Shown here piece after piece: positions 1 to 10,907 of a stretch of DNA of 64,000 nucleotides (its first letter is position 1; every line of letters begins with the position of its first letter). This DNA comes from Phaeosaccion multiseriatum. Taxonomy: Eukaryota > Ochrophyta, other classes. Below the pieces are notes generated by a model. That model had not been told where the DNA came from. It saw only the letters and a list, made by a program, of their open reading frames with translations, and searched no databases. A program made the position numbers and the translations under genes. Location of the stretch: assembly GCA_965112735.1 (NCBI GenBank), contig OZ218956.1, forward strand, positions 3,720,001-3,784,000, in the 5' to 3' direction.

Positions 1-992
1 CTTGCCCACTCTGTCGTCGAAGGCTAGCGTCGCCGCCAACTGTTGCTGTTGCGTCGCCGGATGCGAAGACGAGGAGGGCCCCGGTGGCGCTGTGCTGCCT
101 CCTTGGGTTCCTCCTTGGGCTCCTCCTTGGCCTTGGTTTCCAGAGCCTGCATCTGGTGTCATCTTCCTTCTGGTGCTCGTGTTGGTGCTTCCTAAGACGG
201 CTTTGTTGAGCTTGTCGTTGAAGCGGGTCATGCGCATGCGTGCGTTGTAGAGCTTTACGGCCGCGGCGTGGGCTGTTGCTTCGTCTGCGCCGTCCGAGGC
301 GTTCAAGCGGTGCTGCTGCTCCTCCATCCTCCGTCGCATGTTACTATAAGGCGATGACATCACCCTCATCAGCGCTGATTGACCCTTCTCCGCATCACTC
401 GCTGTGAAGTCCGCTGCTACCGCTGATGCCACCCTCCCTCCCTCCTTTCCTCCGTCACTTGTCCTCTTCCTCCCTCGAGCCTTGACCCTTACTCCTGCCA
501 CGAGCTTGGCGGCGGCCTTTGTAACTGCGGTGATCTCCTTGTCGTGCAGGATGTGTTTGGTCGTGAAGCTGCGCGTGGTGTGGTGGTGCGGCATCTCCTT
601 CTTCGCACCCTCGGTACCTCCTCCTGCCTTGCCGCTCTTCCCTTTACCTGCAGTACCTCCTCCTCCTCCTCCTCCTCCACCACCACCACCACTACCTCCT
701 CCTACAGAAACCCCTGCTGCTCCTACTGATGGTGACCCTCCTGCGTGATCCACGTTCCCCTTCCCCCTCCCGTGCCTCACCTCCTCCGACTCCTCCTCGA
801 GGACGTACAGCTTGGCGTTCTTCTCCGCGTGGGACTCGATGGCCGCAGTGGCAACATCCACGAGGCTGTGGCCCCATCGCATTCTCTGCAAGAGGTTCTG
901 CTGCTCACGCACGTGCTTCATGACTTCACTGCGATGCGAACCTCTGATGCTGCGAAACACGGGGGACGGCTTCTTCGTCCCTTTCATCACGA

Positions 993-1028
<36 letters not shown>

Positions 1029-1149
1029 GATGGTGACGACTGGCCCCGCTCCCTTCTTCAGATTCATGGGTGGACTTGGCACCGCTAGCAGTACTGTTAC
1101 TCGCGGGGCCTTCGTGCCCCCTCGCGTTTGGTGCAGACTCTGGAGACAT
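1..1149 (-). CDS. Unknown protein, 3'-truncated by window edge
   Basis: An open frame on the minus strand starts at ATG 1149 and stays open for 383 codons to the window edge. An in-frame TAG lies about 75 bases upstream, so this is the first usable ATG unless an upstream exon exists. The protein starts MSPESAPNARG, then has a Q9-10 run near residue 45 and a helical charged block (residues about 55-125, including SEVMKHVREQQ and SHAEKNAKLYVLEEE). A Gly-rich tract follows (about 150), then HHHTTRSFTTKHILHD, then a helical segment containing NARMRMTRFNDKLNKAV near residue 325. I do not recognise the family. The non-repetitive, amphipathic coding sequence argues for a real gene; antisense frames are short or compositionally biased. 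It lies downstream of, and parallel to, the gene at 1770-4447. Confidence 0.6.
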
Positions 1150-1769
1150 TGGCGATTTGTTGCAACAGGCCTTCCCTTCGGTATGGAGAGAAATGTGTCT
1201 ACCACGGCATGCTACTGGAGGGAAATCCGTCTACCACGCCACGCTACAGAAGCCCATCCTCCTGTGCCCGGCTGTCCTATGTTGCTCTAAATTATGTTCT
1301 CAAAATCCCGTTACAGAAAAAATGCGGAAAATTTGCGCTTCAGCTCTCTACGAAGAAAAACGCTGCGGCGGTACTGTAGCTTTAAAAATAGCTCAATAGC
1401 GCATCAGGGGTCAATTTGGAGCCCATATACTCTGTGCCACCGTCGATGCACCTTAGACATTTGGAGCCCATATACTCTGTGCCACCGTCGATGCACCTTA
1501 GACAGCGGGAGGATGCCGATCAAGCCCATACACCTCTATGCCGATACACCTTCAGATCCCTGTCGGCGAGAAGGGAAAGGGAGGGCAACCTCCCATCCCA
1601 TGTGTGTCCCCTCTGTCCGCCTTCGGAGCACTACAGCCCGCCACTCACCGCAGACCACAGACCAAAGGTCACCAGACCACCAGGCCAGACAGGCCCAGGC
1701 CAGACAGGCAGTCGACGGCACTCCAGGTGGGGCCGACCCCCCCCGCAGTACAGGCAGTACCGACGACAC
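1150..1769. promoter_or_regulatory. Intergenic, upstream of the 1-1149 gene
   Basis: 620 bases between two minus-strand genes; it should hold the 3' end of the 1770-4447 transcript and the promoter of the 1-1149 gene. It contains an imperfect 19-base repeat at about 1197-1250 (GTCTACCACGGCATGCTAC and GTCTACCACGCCACGCTAC) and a perfect 45-base tandem duplication (separate entry). I see no coding exon and no clear TATA box. Confidence 0.4.
1414..1503. repeat. Perfect 45-bp tandem duplication
   Basis: Two identical 45-base units, 1414-1458 and 1459-1503, each beginning ATTTGGAGCCCATATACTC and ending CACCTTAGAC. They are not simple-sequence DNA. They lie about 270-350 bases upstream of the 1149 start codon. 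Confidence 0.95.
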
Positions 1770-3220
1770 TCAGCGTGTCAAGGCGCAGGGTTCGTTCATC
1801 TTCATGAAGCTGACGTAGCGGCTGAAGCTTCCGTAGCCAGGCTCCGTGCCCCTCACCCGATTGAAGAACTTGGCAGCGGCCTTGCGATGCACTTCCGCCG
1901 AGCGAGCGTCGCCATCATCACCATCACCACCACCATCGCCATCCTGCTGCTGCCTCTGCTCAGCTTGAATACCCTGCCGCTCACTAGGCTGCCATCCCCT
2001 GCTCGTCCCTGAGTTAATGGAGGTGGAGCTCGTTGACTTACTGCTAGGGGCTCCTCCTCCTCCTGCTGACTTACTGCTGCGATGGCCGTGCCGGTGTCTC
2101 AGGAAATGGGCTCGCTGCTCTGCACGGCAGGTGGTCAGGCTCGCGCGGAACGGGTCTGAGATGGGGGTATATGGTGTGTGTGTGGGGTATGCACGATCAG
2201 ACGTAGGGTACGATGAGGCGGGGTCAGAATGCTGGGTTGCGAAAGGGAGAGAGAGAGACAGAAAGAGAGAGAGAGAGAGAGGAGAGAGAGGGTCTGGTCT
2301 CCCACTGCATCACGCAAAGAAACCAGCAAACTAACTTTTCCCCTCGGCCCCACCGCCCTTACCCCCTCGGGTGTATGTTGTAAGTCAATGAACCATGGAC
2401 TGCCCTATGCATACACACATACACACACATACCACACACACACATACATACATACATACATACATACATACATACATACATACATACATACATACATACA
2501 TACATACATACATACATACATACATACATACATACATACATACATACATACATACATACATACATACATACATACATACAGACAGACATACATACATACA
2601 TACATACAGACAGACAGGCATACATACATACATACATACATACATATACATACATACATACATACATACATACATACATACATACATACATACATACATA
2701 CATACATACATACATACATACATACATACATACATACATACATACATACATACATACATACATACATACATACATACATACATACATACATACATACATA
2801 CATACATACATACATACATACATACTCCTGCCCCACTGCCGGGCCTCACCTGTCTCCGCTGGGTCCGGTCTGTTGGCCACCTCGCCCTTGTTATACCTGA
2901 AGCGCGCGTACTGCTCCGTGGGGACGGTGGCCTCCCCCCTGTGGCGGTGTAGAGTGGACGTCATGTTGATGCTGCCCGTGCCGCAGTGAAGCTTCAGCTC
3001 CTTGTCCAGCAGTTGCCGCTTCACCGCCTCGAAAGAGTCCTGGTGGGTGGGTGGGTGGGGGGGAGGGAGGGAGAGAGGGTGACGCTCCCTCCGGTTGCAT
3101 CCTACTAGCTAGTACCTAGTACTAATTAACTACCTAACCCCACTGGGGCAGTGGGCAGCGATTGACACACAGCGCAAGTAGCCTCTTGTTCCTCTGTCGG
3201 ACGCCCCGTCCTTTCAAAAA

Positions 3221-3270
<50 letters not shown>

Positions 3271-4447
3271 TTTGGTCCAAAATCGCGTAGATTCGGTTGT
3301 GGTCCATCCCCGGCCCTCCCCACTGCGGGTCGAAGGCCGCCATGCAGTCTCTGTTCCTCTCAATGAACGACTTGATGAACTCGCCCTTCTGGCCCTCGGC
3401 GAGCGGCCAGAAGGGGTTGGGAGGCGAGGAGGCTGTCGCACCGCCGCCGCCGCTGCCGCTGCTGCTGCTGCTGGTGCGGCTGCCGCTGCTGCGAGAGGAA
3501 GAGCCTCCATCTTCAAGTCCAAAGAAAGTTCCGCTACCGCTCCGACTACTTGTCCTGCTACTGCCCCCGCCGCCTCCTCCTTCCCTCCCACCACTGGTCA
3601 TGCCCACGCTCGAACGACTGCTTCGGTCCCCAGCATGAGCGGTAGCGGGACGGGCGCGGCCTCTACCCTCGTGTCTTATGCATCTCGTTACACTTCCCCC
3701 GTTGTTCGATGTAGCTACACTCCCCCTCTTGTTCATGGCCGCTTGCCTCGGCTGCTCGGTGACCGCCTCGTTTCTCTTGCCCCCTCCGGTTCTTCTTCTC
3801 CTTCTCCTCCTCTCCCCTCCCTCCCCTCCTTCTACAGCCGCCTCTGGAGGTGGAAGAGCACCGCTACTTGTACCAGTTTGCACAAATAGTCTCTCCCGAA
3901 TCATGCTGTCTCGCCCCTTCGACGCCTCCGCCCCCGCGCGAGCGGAAAACATATCGAAGCGCTCCTCTCCTCCCCCCCATGCTGGGCGTGGCGTAGACCC
4001 CTCCTGCTGCCCCTTCTCGAGCGCCCCTCCTGACGCCGCTGATGCCGAGAAAGGCCTGTCGATGCCAACCTCCCCCCCACGCTGGCTGGCCCTTGCGCTT
4101 GCACGAGAGCCGCCGTCCTGCTGTCCATGTGCTTTGGCATGGCTCTGTGGGCGACTCATGGTCTTGCCGAAGAGCGGCTTGGGGGGCTCCATGGCTTCCT
4201 TCGGCATGTTCGTTAGTCCACTGCCCGGAGCCTTGCGAAACCTCGCTCTGTGTGCCGATCGGGCCGAATCCGAGGGAGTGAAGAGCTGCGCACGCCGCAC
4301 TGATATGGTCGGGCAAGTTTCTCCTGCTGTGGGGAAGGGCCCCAATTGGTTGAGGGTGGTGCTCACATGGTTAAGTATCTCTCCCCCTCCAGACACGACC
4401 AGGTCATCCCGCACTACCGACGCTGGGAGGGGGCGGGAGGCCGCCAT
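1770..4447 (-). CDS. Unknown protein, three-block family, copy A
   Basis: Three exons on the minus strand, phases matching: 4447-3269, 3039-2850, 2155-1770 (stop TGA 1772-1770), 584 aa. Exon 1 is mostly low-complexity Ser/Gly/Arg but ends with block 1 (NPFWPL, then EFIKSFIERNRD). Exon 2 has block 2 (DSFEAVKRQLLDKEL, then GSINMTSTLHRHRG and PTEQYARF). Exon 3 starts DPFRAS, passes a Ser/Gly/Gln-rich linker, and ends with block 3 (SAEVHRKAAAKFFNRVRG, EPGYGSFSRYVSFMK). All three blocks recur in the same order in the divergent gene at 4788-5738, which supports the exon model strongly. Intron 1 opens inside a (GT)n tract and intron 2 holds a roughly 380-bp CATA repeat. No known domain, signal peptide or membrane segment recognised; function unknown. 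Confidence 0.8.
2443..2825. repeat. (CATA)n tetranucleotide array, interrupted
   Basis: About 380 bases of CATA repeats, interrupted by GACAGACATA and GACAGACAGGCA variants at 2580-2632. They lie in intron 2 of the 1770-4447 gene. Every frame through it is open (Tyr-Ile-His-Thr or Met-Tyr-Val-Cys periods), which creates spurious long ORFs on both strands. Confidence 0.97.
3222..3268. repeat. (CA)n at a 5' splice site
   Basis: A (CA)n tract that reads (GT)n on the gene strand. It begins directly at the exon 1 donor AAG|GTGTGTGT of the 1770-4447 gene, so the repeat supplies the splice donor. Confidence 0.9.
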
Positions 4448-4787
4448 TGTTGCTCTTGTGTTTGCTTTGTCTCGCTGTTCTGCAGCTTGCTCTGCTGCTG
4501 CATTCGTGTCAAGCTAGGCCTCCACGGTGTCGATGAAGGATTCTCTCAGGGGTTGATGTCTCCATTACTTGTCATGATGCGTGTTGATGTCTTCAATACG
4601 CTCCATACGCTTCAATACGCTTTTTTCCTTTCTCACCACGAATTGCTGCTTTGTCTGCTCAAATCGCGAAACGCCAGGAATACGGGCATTGGTTAGAAAA
4701 AAAAGACCCATTTCTCTCTTTATTATTCATCCCTCCTCTCCTCTTCCTCTTACCTACCTACCCTATCCACCCTCTTCTTAGAGGACT
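4448..4787. promoter_or_regulatory. Divergent promoter region of the paralogue pair
   Basis: 340 bases between the start codons of the two head-to-head paralogues. Contains a short imperfect repeat ATACGCTCCATACGCTTCAA near 4600, an A-rich stretch near 4697 and pyrimidine-rich DNA before the plus-strand ATG. The length suits a shared bidirectional promoter; no consensus TATA box is obvious. Confidence 0.4.
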
Positions 4788-5738
4788 ATGCATGGGGATC
4801 GGCGCAGGCGAAGAGGAGATGGGACGGCCAGACAAGACTTGCGGAGAGGCGGTGCAACCCGGGCTTCCATAGCCTCGGCACCGCAACACGACTCAAGCCG
4901 CAAAAGCAGCAGCAGAAGCTGGACGAGCGAAGATAGCCGCACCTACCGATCATCGCGCTGCAGCAGCTCCCCCGCTTCGGTCAGCAGCAGCCGTAATGGT
5001 GGAGAGGAGAGCGCCAGGAATGAACTGCCTCCCAATGAGTACTGGCCACTACAAGGGGGTGCGGGAAGCAGAGAGGCGTTCTTGAAGGCCTTCATCGAGA
5101 GAAACCAGGAGTGGCTGCACCTCTACGACTGCAACCTCCTCGGTCTCAACGCCCAGCAAGCCCTGGCCTACCTCACGGACATGGGGGAGTTCGAGTGCAC
5201 AAAGCGGCACCTCCTGGACAGACAAGCCGACTTTGAGCGGGGCAATGGGAGCCTCAGTATGACTTCCACCCTCGGTAAAGACCGCGGCATGCAGCACAAC
5301 CACCCTTCGGAGGAGTATCAACGCTTTCACAAGGCCCGAGTGGCAAGGGGAGGAGTCTCCGCCCGGCCCAGCCCCTGCGATACGGACCCCTTCCTTCGCG
5401 CTTTCGAGTCCGCGCCTTGTCGATCGTCTTCGTTGCCTTCTTTCTCCTCCCCCCAGACGCCTTTGCGCTCAGGCCAGGTTGGCAGTGCCCGGCAGGGGCG
5501 GAGCGATGGTCACGATGTTTTCTCAGCTGCGAGGTCGATACAGAGAGACAGCAGCAGCACCAACCTAGAGAAGAAGGGGGAGAGGCAGCGGCAGTGGATC
5601 ACCCCAGCAGAGAAGTACTTGGCCTTCGCTGATAAAAAGTCCTTCAACATGCGACGGGGTTGGGAGCCGGACTACGGCGGCTTCAGTCGGTATGTGGCCT
5701 TTCAGCAGGGCATGAAGAACTTGGCGCTGCCGCGGTGA
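4788..5738 (+). CDS. Unknown protein, three-block family, copy B
   Basis: Single-exon gene, 316 aa, ATG 4788 to TGA 5738. A basic N-terminus and a Ser/Arg-rich stretch precede block 1 (NEYWPL at about residue 84, then AFLKAFIERNQEWLHLYD), block 2 (EFECTKRHLLDRQADF, GSLSMTSTLGKDRG, PSEEYQRF) and block 3 (ITPAEKYLAFADKKSFNMRR, then GWEPDYGGFSRYVAF). Each block aligns with the neighbour at 1770-4447, which is longer and has introns. DPFLRAFES before the linker matches DPFRAS in copy A. PSEEYQRF and TPAEKYLAF resemble each other, so blocks 2 and 3 may be internal repeats. No known family recognised, no TM or targeting signal; function unknown. Confidence 0.85.
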   Translation: MHGDRRRRRGDGTARQDLRRGGATRASIASAPQHDSSRKSSSRSWTSEDSRTYRSSRCSSSPASVSSSRNGGEESARNELPPNEYWPLQGGAGSREAFLKAFIERNQEWLHLYDCNLLGLNAQQALAYLTDMGEFECTKRHLLDRQADFERGNGSLSMTSTLGKDRGMQHNHPSEEYQRFHKARVARGGVSARPSPCDTDPFLRAFESAPCRSSSLPSFSSPQTPLRSGQVGSARQGRSDGHDVFSAARSIQRDSSSTNLEKKGERQRQWITPAEKYLAFADKKSFNMRRGWEPDYGGFSRYVAFQQGMKNLALPR

Positions 5739-5931
5739 GGAAGGCGTCAAGGCGGGACGGCAAAGGGGGGGTGGGATGAGTAGTCTGAATGACGGGGGAG
5801 AAAGGAGAAGACTGAGACGAACAGTCGGACTGGGGCCGGGAGGAGAGAGGAGAGAGGTTCCGAGCTGGTACTTGAGACAACAAGTCTGAGGCTGAGGTGC
5901 CGTCTGTCAGGCGGTGATAAGCGAATAAGAC

Positions 5932-5997
5932 GCCTGTCTGTGGCCTGTCTGTGGCCTGTCTGTGGCCTGTCTGTGGCCTGTCTGTGGCCTGTCTGTG
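5932..5997. repeat. 11-bp minisatellite, six copies
   Basis: Six perfect tandem copies of GCCTGTCTGTG just downstream of the 5738 stop codon. Confidence 0.95.
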
Positions 5998-6373
5998 CGC
6001 CCCTTCCTCACGTATGGGAAGCGACCTTGGAGGGGGGGAAGAGTACTTAGTACCCGGGGGGGGTAGGGATGGAGGAGGAGGTAGTAGAGCTGAGGCCAGA
6101 CTGACACATACACACACACATACACGCAGGAGAGAGCCCTACTGCTCTACTCCAGTGAATCACGCATTAGTGCCGTTTTGTGTCGATTCGGCAGAAGGAG
6201 AAGGAGAAGGGCACGGGTTCATTGTTTTACGTCCTTATGTAAAATCCACTGCGAAGACCTGGCCTCACCGAAGAGGGGAGCACTCCAAGAGCAGCCACAG
6301 CCAGGACCATGCCGCTGTTGAATGATGTAACTGCTACTGCTGCTGCTCTGCTGCTACTGCTGCCCCGCTCTTG

Positions 6374-6408
<35 letters not shown>

Positions 6409-6796
6409 ACGCGCTCACCAGTCGAGGGGGAGAGGTGCGAGGGTCCCTCCCCCACGGAAGCTTCACGAGAAGCAGTACGCTCCGAACGCTGGGTCGCTAG
6501 CCCGTGTAGGGTAGCTAGCTAGCAGCTATATATATACATATATATATAGACCAGTGACTGGAGCAGTGACTGGTGTCCACTGTAAGCACGGTACCCACTC
6601 TCTGTGTCCCTCTCTGAGATCATCGGAGGGGTGCCGCCTGAGCTTCGACGCAGCTTTGTTGTCGCTCCCTTGTAGTTTGTTGTGTGGGACCCTCCTGCCA
6701 GCCGTGCCGTGCACGCACATATCCCCTCCCTCTCCTGTCCCGCGCTTCGCTTAGTGGGCCGCTTCGCTGCCTCCTCCTCTCTCGCCAGAAAGCCTT

Positions 6797-6978
6797 CTCC
6801 TCCTCCTCCTCCTCCTCCTCCTCCTCCTCCTCCTCCTCCTCCTCCTCCTCCTCCTCCTCCTCCTCCTCCTCCTCCTCCTCCTCCTCCTCCTCCTCCTCCT
6901 CCTCCTCCTCCTCCTCCTCCTCCTCCTCCTCCTCCTCCTCCTCCTCCTCCTCCTCCTCCTCCTCCTCCTCCTCCTCCT
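6797..6978. repeat. (CTC)n polypyrimidine tract
   Basis: About 180 uninterrupted bases of CCT/CTC triplets within about 100 bases of the histidine kinase stop codon. A homopurine-homopyrimidine mirror sequence of this length can form triplex (H-) DNA. On the transcribed strand of the kinase gene it would be a (GGA)n 3' UTR. Confidence 0.95.
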
Positions 6979-7070
6979 TCCCTGCTCATCTCGTGATGCC
7001 CCTCTCTTCTGGCCAATGCCTTCCAGTTGGCTCATGCCCTTCCGGCTGGTGCCCTTCTGGCTCACGCCCT

Positions 7071-7552
7071 TCAGCCCCCCTTGTGGTTGTGGCTGGGTTG
7101 ATTGGCTTTGTTGGACCCCTTGCGGTTGGGCTTGTTGGGCCCCTTGTGGCTGGGCTGATTGGGCTGACTGCTCTGCTGCTTGGGATTGGGGGGCGTGCCG
7201 TCCCCTCCTCGCTTGAGGTCAACGAGATCCACGAGCTGCTTGAAAGAGATGGGCTTCGACGCGAATCCGTCCATGCCAACCTGTGAGTGAGTGAGGAAGT
7301 GAGTGAGTGGGTGGGTGAGTGAGTGAGTGAGTTAGTGATTGAGTGAGTGATTGAGTGAGAGAGTGTGAGTGAGTGAGTGAGTGAGTGAGTGAGTGAGTGA
7401 GTGAGTGAGTGAGTGAGTGAGTGAGTGAGTGGGTGAGTGAGTGAGTGGGTGAGTGAGTGAGCAGGTGGGTGGGTGGGTGGCAAGCACGGAAATGAGGCAA
7501 AAGGAGAAGAGCAGCAAAAGCGGGCCCAAGAACTCATATCCACACTCTCATA

Positions 7553-7584
<32 letters not shown>

Positions 7585-7668
7585 AACACACACACAAACA
7601 CACAAACACACATACACACGCACACACACACATACACACACACACGCACACATACACACACACACACA

Positions 7669-7731
<63 letters not shown>

Positions 7732-10700
7732 ACCTTCCTCGCGAGAGTGTGGTCCCTCTCCGTACTGTTGGCACTGACCGCAAACACCTTCTGCCTGAAG
7801 GGCCGGCTTGACGTCTCCTCCCACTGCCTGAAGCGCCGCACCATCTCATAACCGTCCATGACCGGCATGTTGATGTCTGTAAACACAGCGTCATAGAGCC
7901 TGTCGCGGAGGAGATTCTGCCCGTCCCTGCCGTTACGAGCCGTGTACACCTTAAAGCCGTGCATCTCGAAGGTCCTCTTCTCGAACTTCAACACCGACTC
8001 CTGGTCCTCCACCAGCAGCACCCGTCGGAGGTGTCTGCTGAGGGTTTGGTTCTCGTCCTCCTCCTCGTCCTCTTCGTCCACTTCGTCCTCCTCACCATTA
8101 TCCTCGTCTGTTGCGACACCGGCGTTGGCCTCCCCCTTCCCCTCCTCCTTCCCCCTCTGCCCCTCCACCCCCTCCCCCTCCTTCCCCTCCTCCTGCTTCC
8201 TCAGCCCCTCCTGCTCCTTCCCCTCCTCATACTTCTTCTCTTCCTCCCCATCCTCTTCCTCCTCGTCTTCCTCCTTTATAATGAAGTCCGCCGTTCCCCC
8301 TCTCTCCTTCGCTCCAAGAGAGGACACACGGCCCTCGCTCACACTCCTCGACAACATGACTGGCGGCTTCTCAGCAAGCTCCTCTGCATCTTCCACCCCC
8401 CTCCCCCCCCCTCCCTCCCCTTGTGATCGTGAAGCCAATCCCCTCCTACTCCCGCTACCGATACCGTTGCTGCCGCTTTCATCCCGACTTCCTCCCTGCC
8501 CATCGCCGTCCCCCTCCACAGCCCCTCCCGCCTCCCCCAACTCCTGTAACCGCCGCCCCTCCCCCGCTACGTCATCACCTACTCCCCCCTGCTCTCCTTC
8601 TACTCCTGCTCCTCCGTGCCCACGGGATGATGGCGCGCTCCCTCTCCTCCCTCCTCCCCTGCCCGCAGCTCCTCCTCCCCCTCCCCCTCCTCCCCCTCCT
8701 CCTCCTCCTCCTACTCCCTCTCCCTTCCGCAAGTTCGTACTGCCGCTCCTCGAGCCCACCTTGCCCCCCCCTCCCGACCGCCTGGACCCGCCCGTTCTCC
8801 TCGGCCGATGCGCCGCCTCGGCAGTTTCGGCAGCAGCAGCAGCATCAGCATCAGCCGCCGCCGCTGCCTCCGCTGCCTCCGTCTTCTTGGACGCCTCCAT
8901 CCTCGCTTTCTCCGCCGCTAACTGCTCTCTGTACTCTTGAAGCATCTCCTCCACCTCCTCCAAGCGAGGGTGTCGCGCGTCCACCCAAACTGCGTCAGCA
9001 CCGGAGTTGATTGCCATGTTGAGGTCGGCTTCCATGGTCTGCCCTGTGAACATCACACACACGAACTGACGCTCCACGCCCTCACGCTGACCCGCGGTCG
9101 AGGACTCCCAGTCGCGGAACTGCTGCACCACCTGTGTGTGTTGTGCATACGGCGCGGGGTTCACAGTTGGCGGGTTTTAGAACGAGATGTAGGTTTGAGA
9201 TGATGGTAGGGGGCGACAGAGGCTGAGACTTAGTGAGATGACTGACTGACTGACTGACTAACTGACTGACTGACAGACAGAGGCTCAGACTGAGTGACAT
9301 GACTGACTGACTGACTGACTGCTGACTGACTGACTGACTGACTGACTGACTGACTGACTGACTAACTAACTGACTGACAGACAGAGGCTCAGACTGAGTG
9401 ACATGACTGACTGACTGACTGACTGCTGACTGACTGACTGACTGACTGCTGATTGACTGACTGACTGACTGACTGACTGACTGAATGACTGACTGACTGA
9501 CTGACTGACTGACTCACTGACTGACTGACTGACAGAAGCTCAGACTGAGTGACGTGACTGACAGACTGACTGACTGCCAATGCACGCCTTTGTGTAAGTA
9601 CCGCCAATCTGCTATCTCTGCCTGCCAACCATCAGCTGCCATCCGTCCTTGCCTCCCCTCCCCTCCCCTCCCCTCCCCTCCCAATCTTACCCTTACGCAG
9701 CTCACGATGGAGAGATTGCTGCTCAGCAGCACGGCCCGGTAAGGGGCCGCCTGCCCTTTCATGGCGGCAAGGCCTTGCAGACCGTTATACGCCATGGCCA
9801 CGCGGGAGTGGCCGCCCAACCGCTGAGGATGGCAGCGCAGGGGGGGGGGGTGGGGAGGGGAGGAAATGAAGAGAGTGGCGCAGTGGTTCGTTGGTCAAAG
9901 GGCAAGGAGAAGGAGAAGGAGCTGCATTAGACCTCTTTCAGTCTTTCAGGCAAATCGTACCCCACACCCACCCCACCCTCACTCGCACCCTCATCCTCAC
10001 CCCACCATCCGCTGCCATCCCCAGCCCCGCCCACCTTGTAGGCTTCCTCCTTGGCTCCTTCCCTCCCATCCACCACTAGCACCACCCTCCTATGCTGTGA
10101 CGACAAGTACGCATCGCTGTTGTAGTTGGTGAAGTTGCCCCTGCTTCTGTCCATCCCTTGGCCAGCGGCTGCAAGCATCTGGTCCATCCCGCTCAAGGCC
10201 CCCCCGGGGAAGCTCGGGCCGTGTCCTGACACCTGCAAGTCCATTGCCTCCATGGCACTCTCCAGTACCTGTGGGGCAGTTGGTAATACATCAGTGGGCA
10301 GGTTGCAGGTTGCACAGGTCCATGTCGACGTCACATTCCATACTTGTCCACCTCTACATGCCCAATCTAGAGACCCATATCAGGTGTCGAGTGTCTCTAC
10401 ATCGCAAGATACTTTATGAACGCTCCCCTTGACCCTCACCTGGTCAGGCTGGTAAGGGATGTCGAAGTAAAACACGGCGCCTCCCCCCCGATTGTCGTGC
10501 ACTCCGACCGCCCCCTTCAGAGCCTCGATCTTCTGCTCGGGTCGGCGTGGGTGCGTGCGTGCGTGCGTGCGTGGGTGGGTGGGTGTGGGGTTGCGTACGT
10601 GCGTGGGTGCGTGCGTGGGTGGGTCAGTAGACATATAGTAGACATGTACAGACAACACCCTCCCTTCCTCCCTTCCCTCCCTCCTCCCTTCCTCCCTCCA

Positions 10701-10876
10701 ACCCCCCCACCCTCCACACGCACACACACACATACACACAAACACGCGCGCACACACACACACACACACACGCACACACACACACACACACACACGCACA
10801 CACATACACCCATACACGCGCGCGCACACACACACACACGCTCACACACACACGCACACACACACACACACACACG

Positions 10877-10907
<31 letters not shown>

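Larger units (their letters stand above)
5739..7070. other. Convergent intergenic region with repeats
   Basis: 1.3 kb between the stops of the copy B gene and the histidine kinase, presumably two 3' UTRs. It holds an 11-base minisatellite (5932-5997), a short CTG-type tract (6330-6410) and a 180-bp (CTC)n block (6797-6978). Frames through these are compositionally trivial. I see no gene. Confidence 0.6.

Noticed and set aside
2229-3024. Long frames of Tyr-Ile-His-Thr (+) and Met-Tyr-Val-Cys (-) repeats
   Set aside because: Direct translation of the (CATA)n array inside an intron; a 4-bp repeat is open in every frame by chance of its sequence.
6519-7065. Poly-Gly, poly-Ser, poly-Pro and poly-Arg frames
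   Set aside because: Readings of the (CTC)n tract in the 3' flank of the histidine kinase; no flanking non-repetitive coding sequence.
7942-8940. 332-codon plus-strand frame rich in Ser/Pro/Leu
   Set aside because: Antisense of histidine kinase exon 10, whose minus-strand reading includes a canonical receiver domain.
9231-9575. Regularly spaced repeats reminiscent of a CRISPR array
   Set aside because: Period is four bases with no unique spacers, it lies inside a eukaryotic intron, and no cas genes exist in the window.
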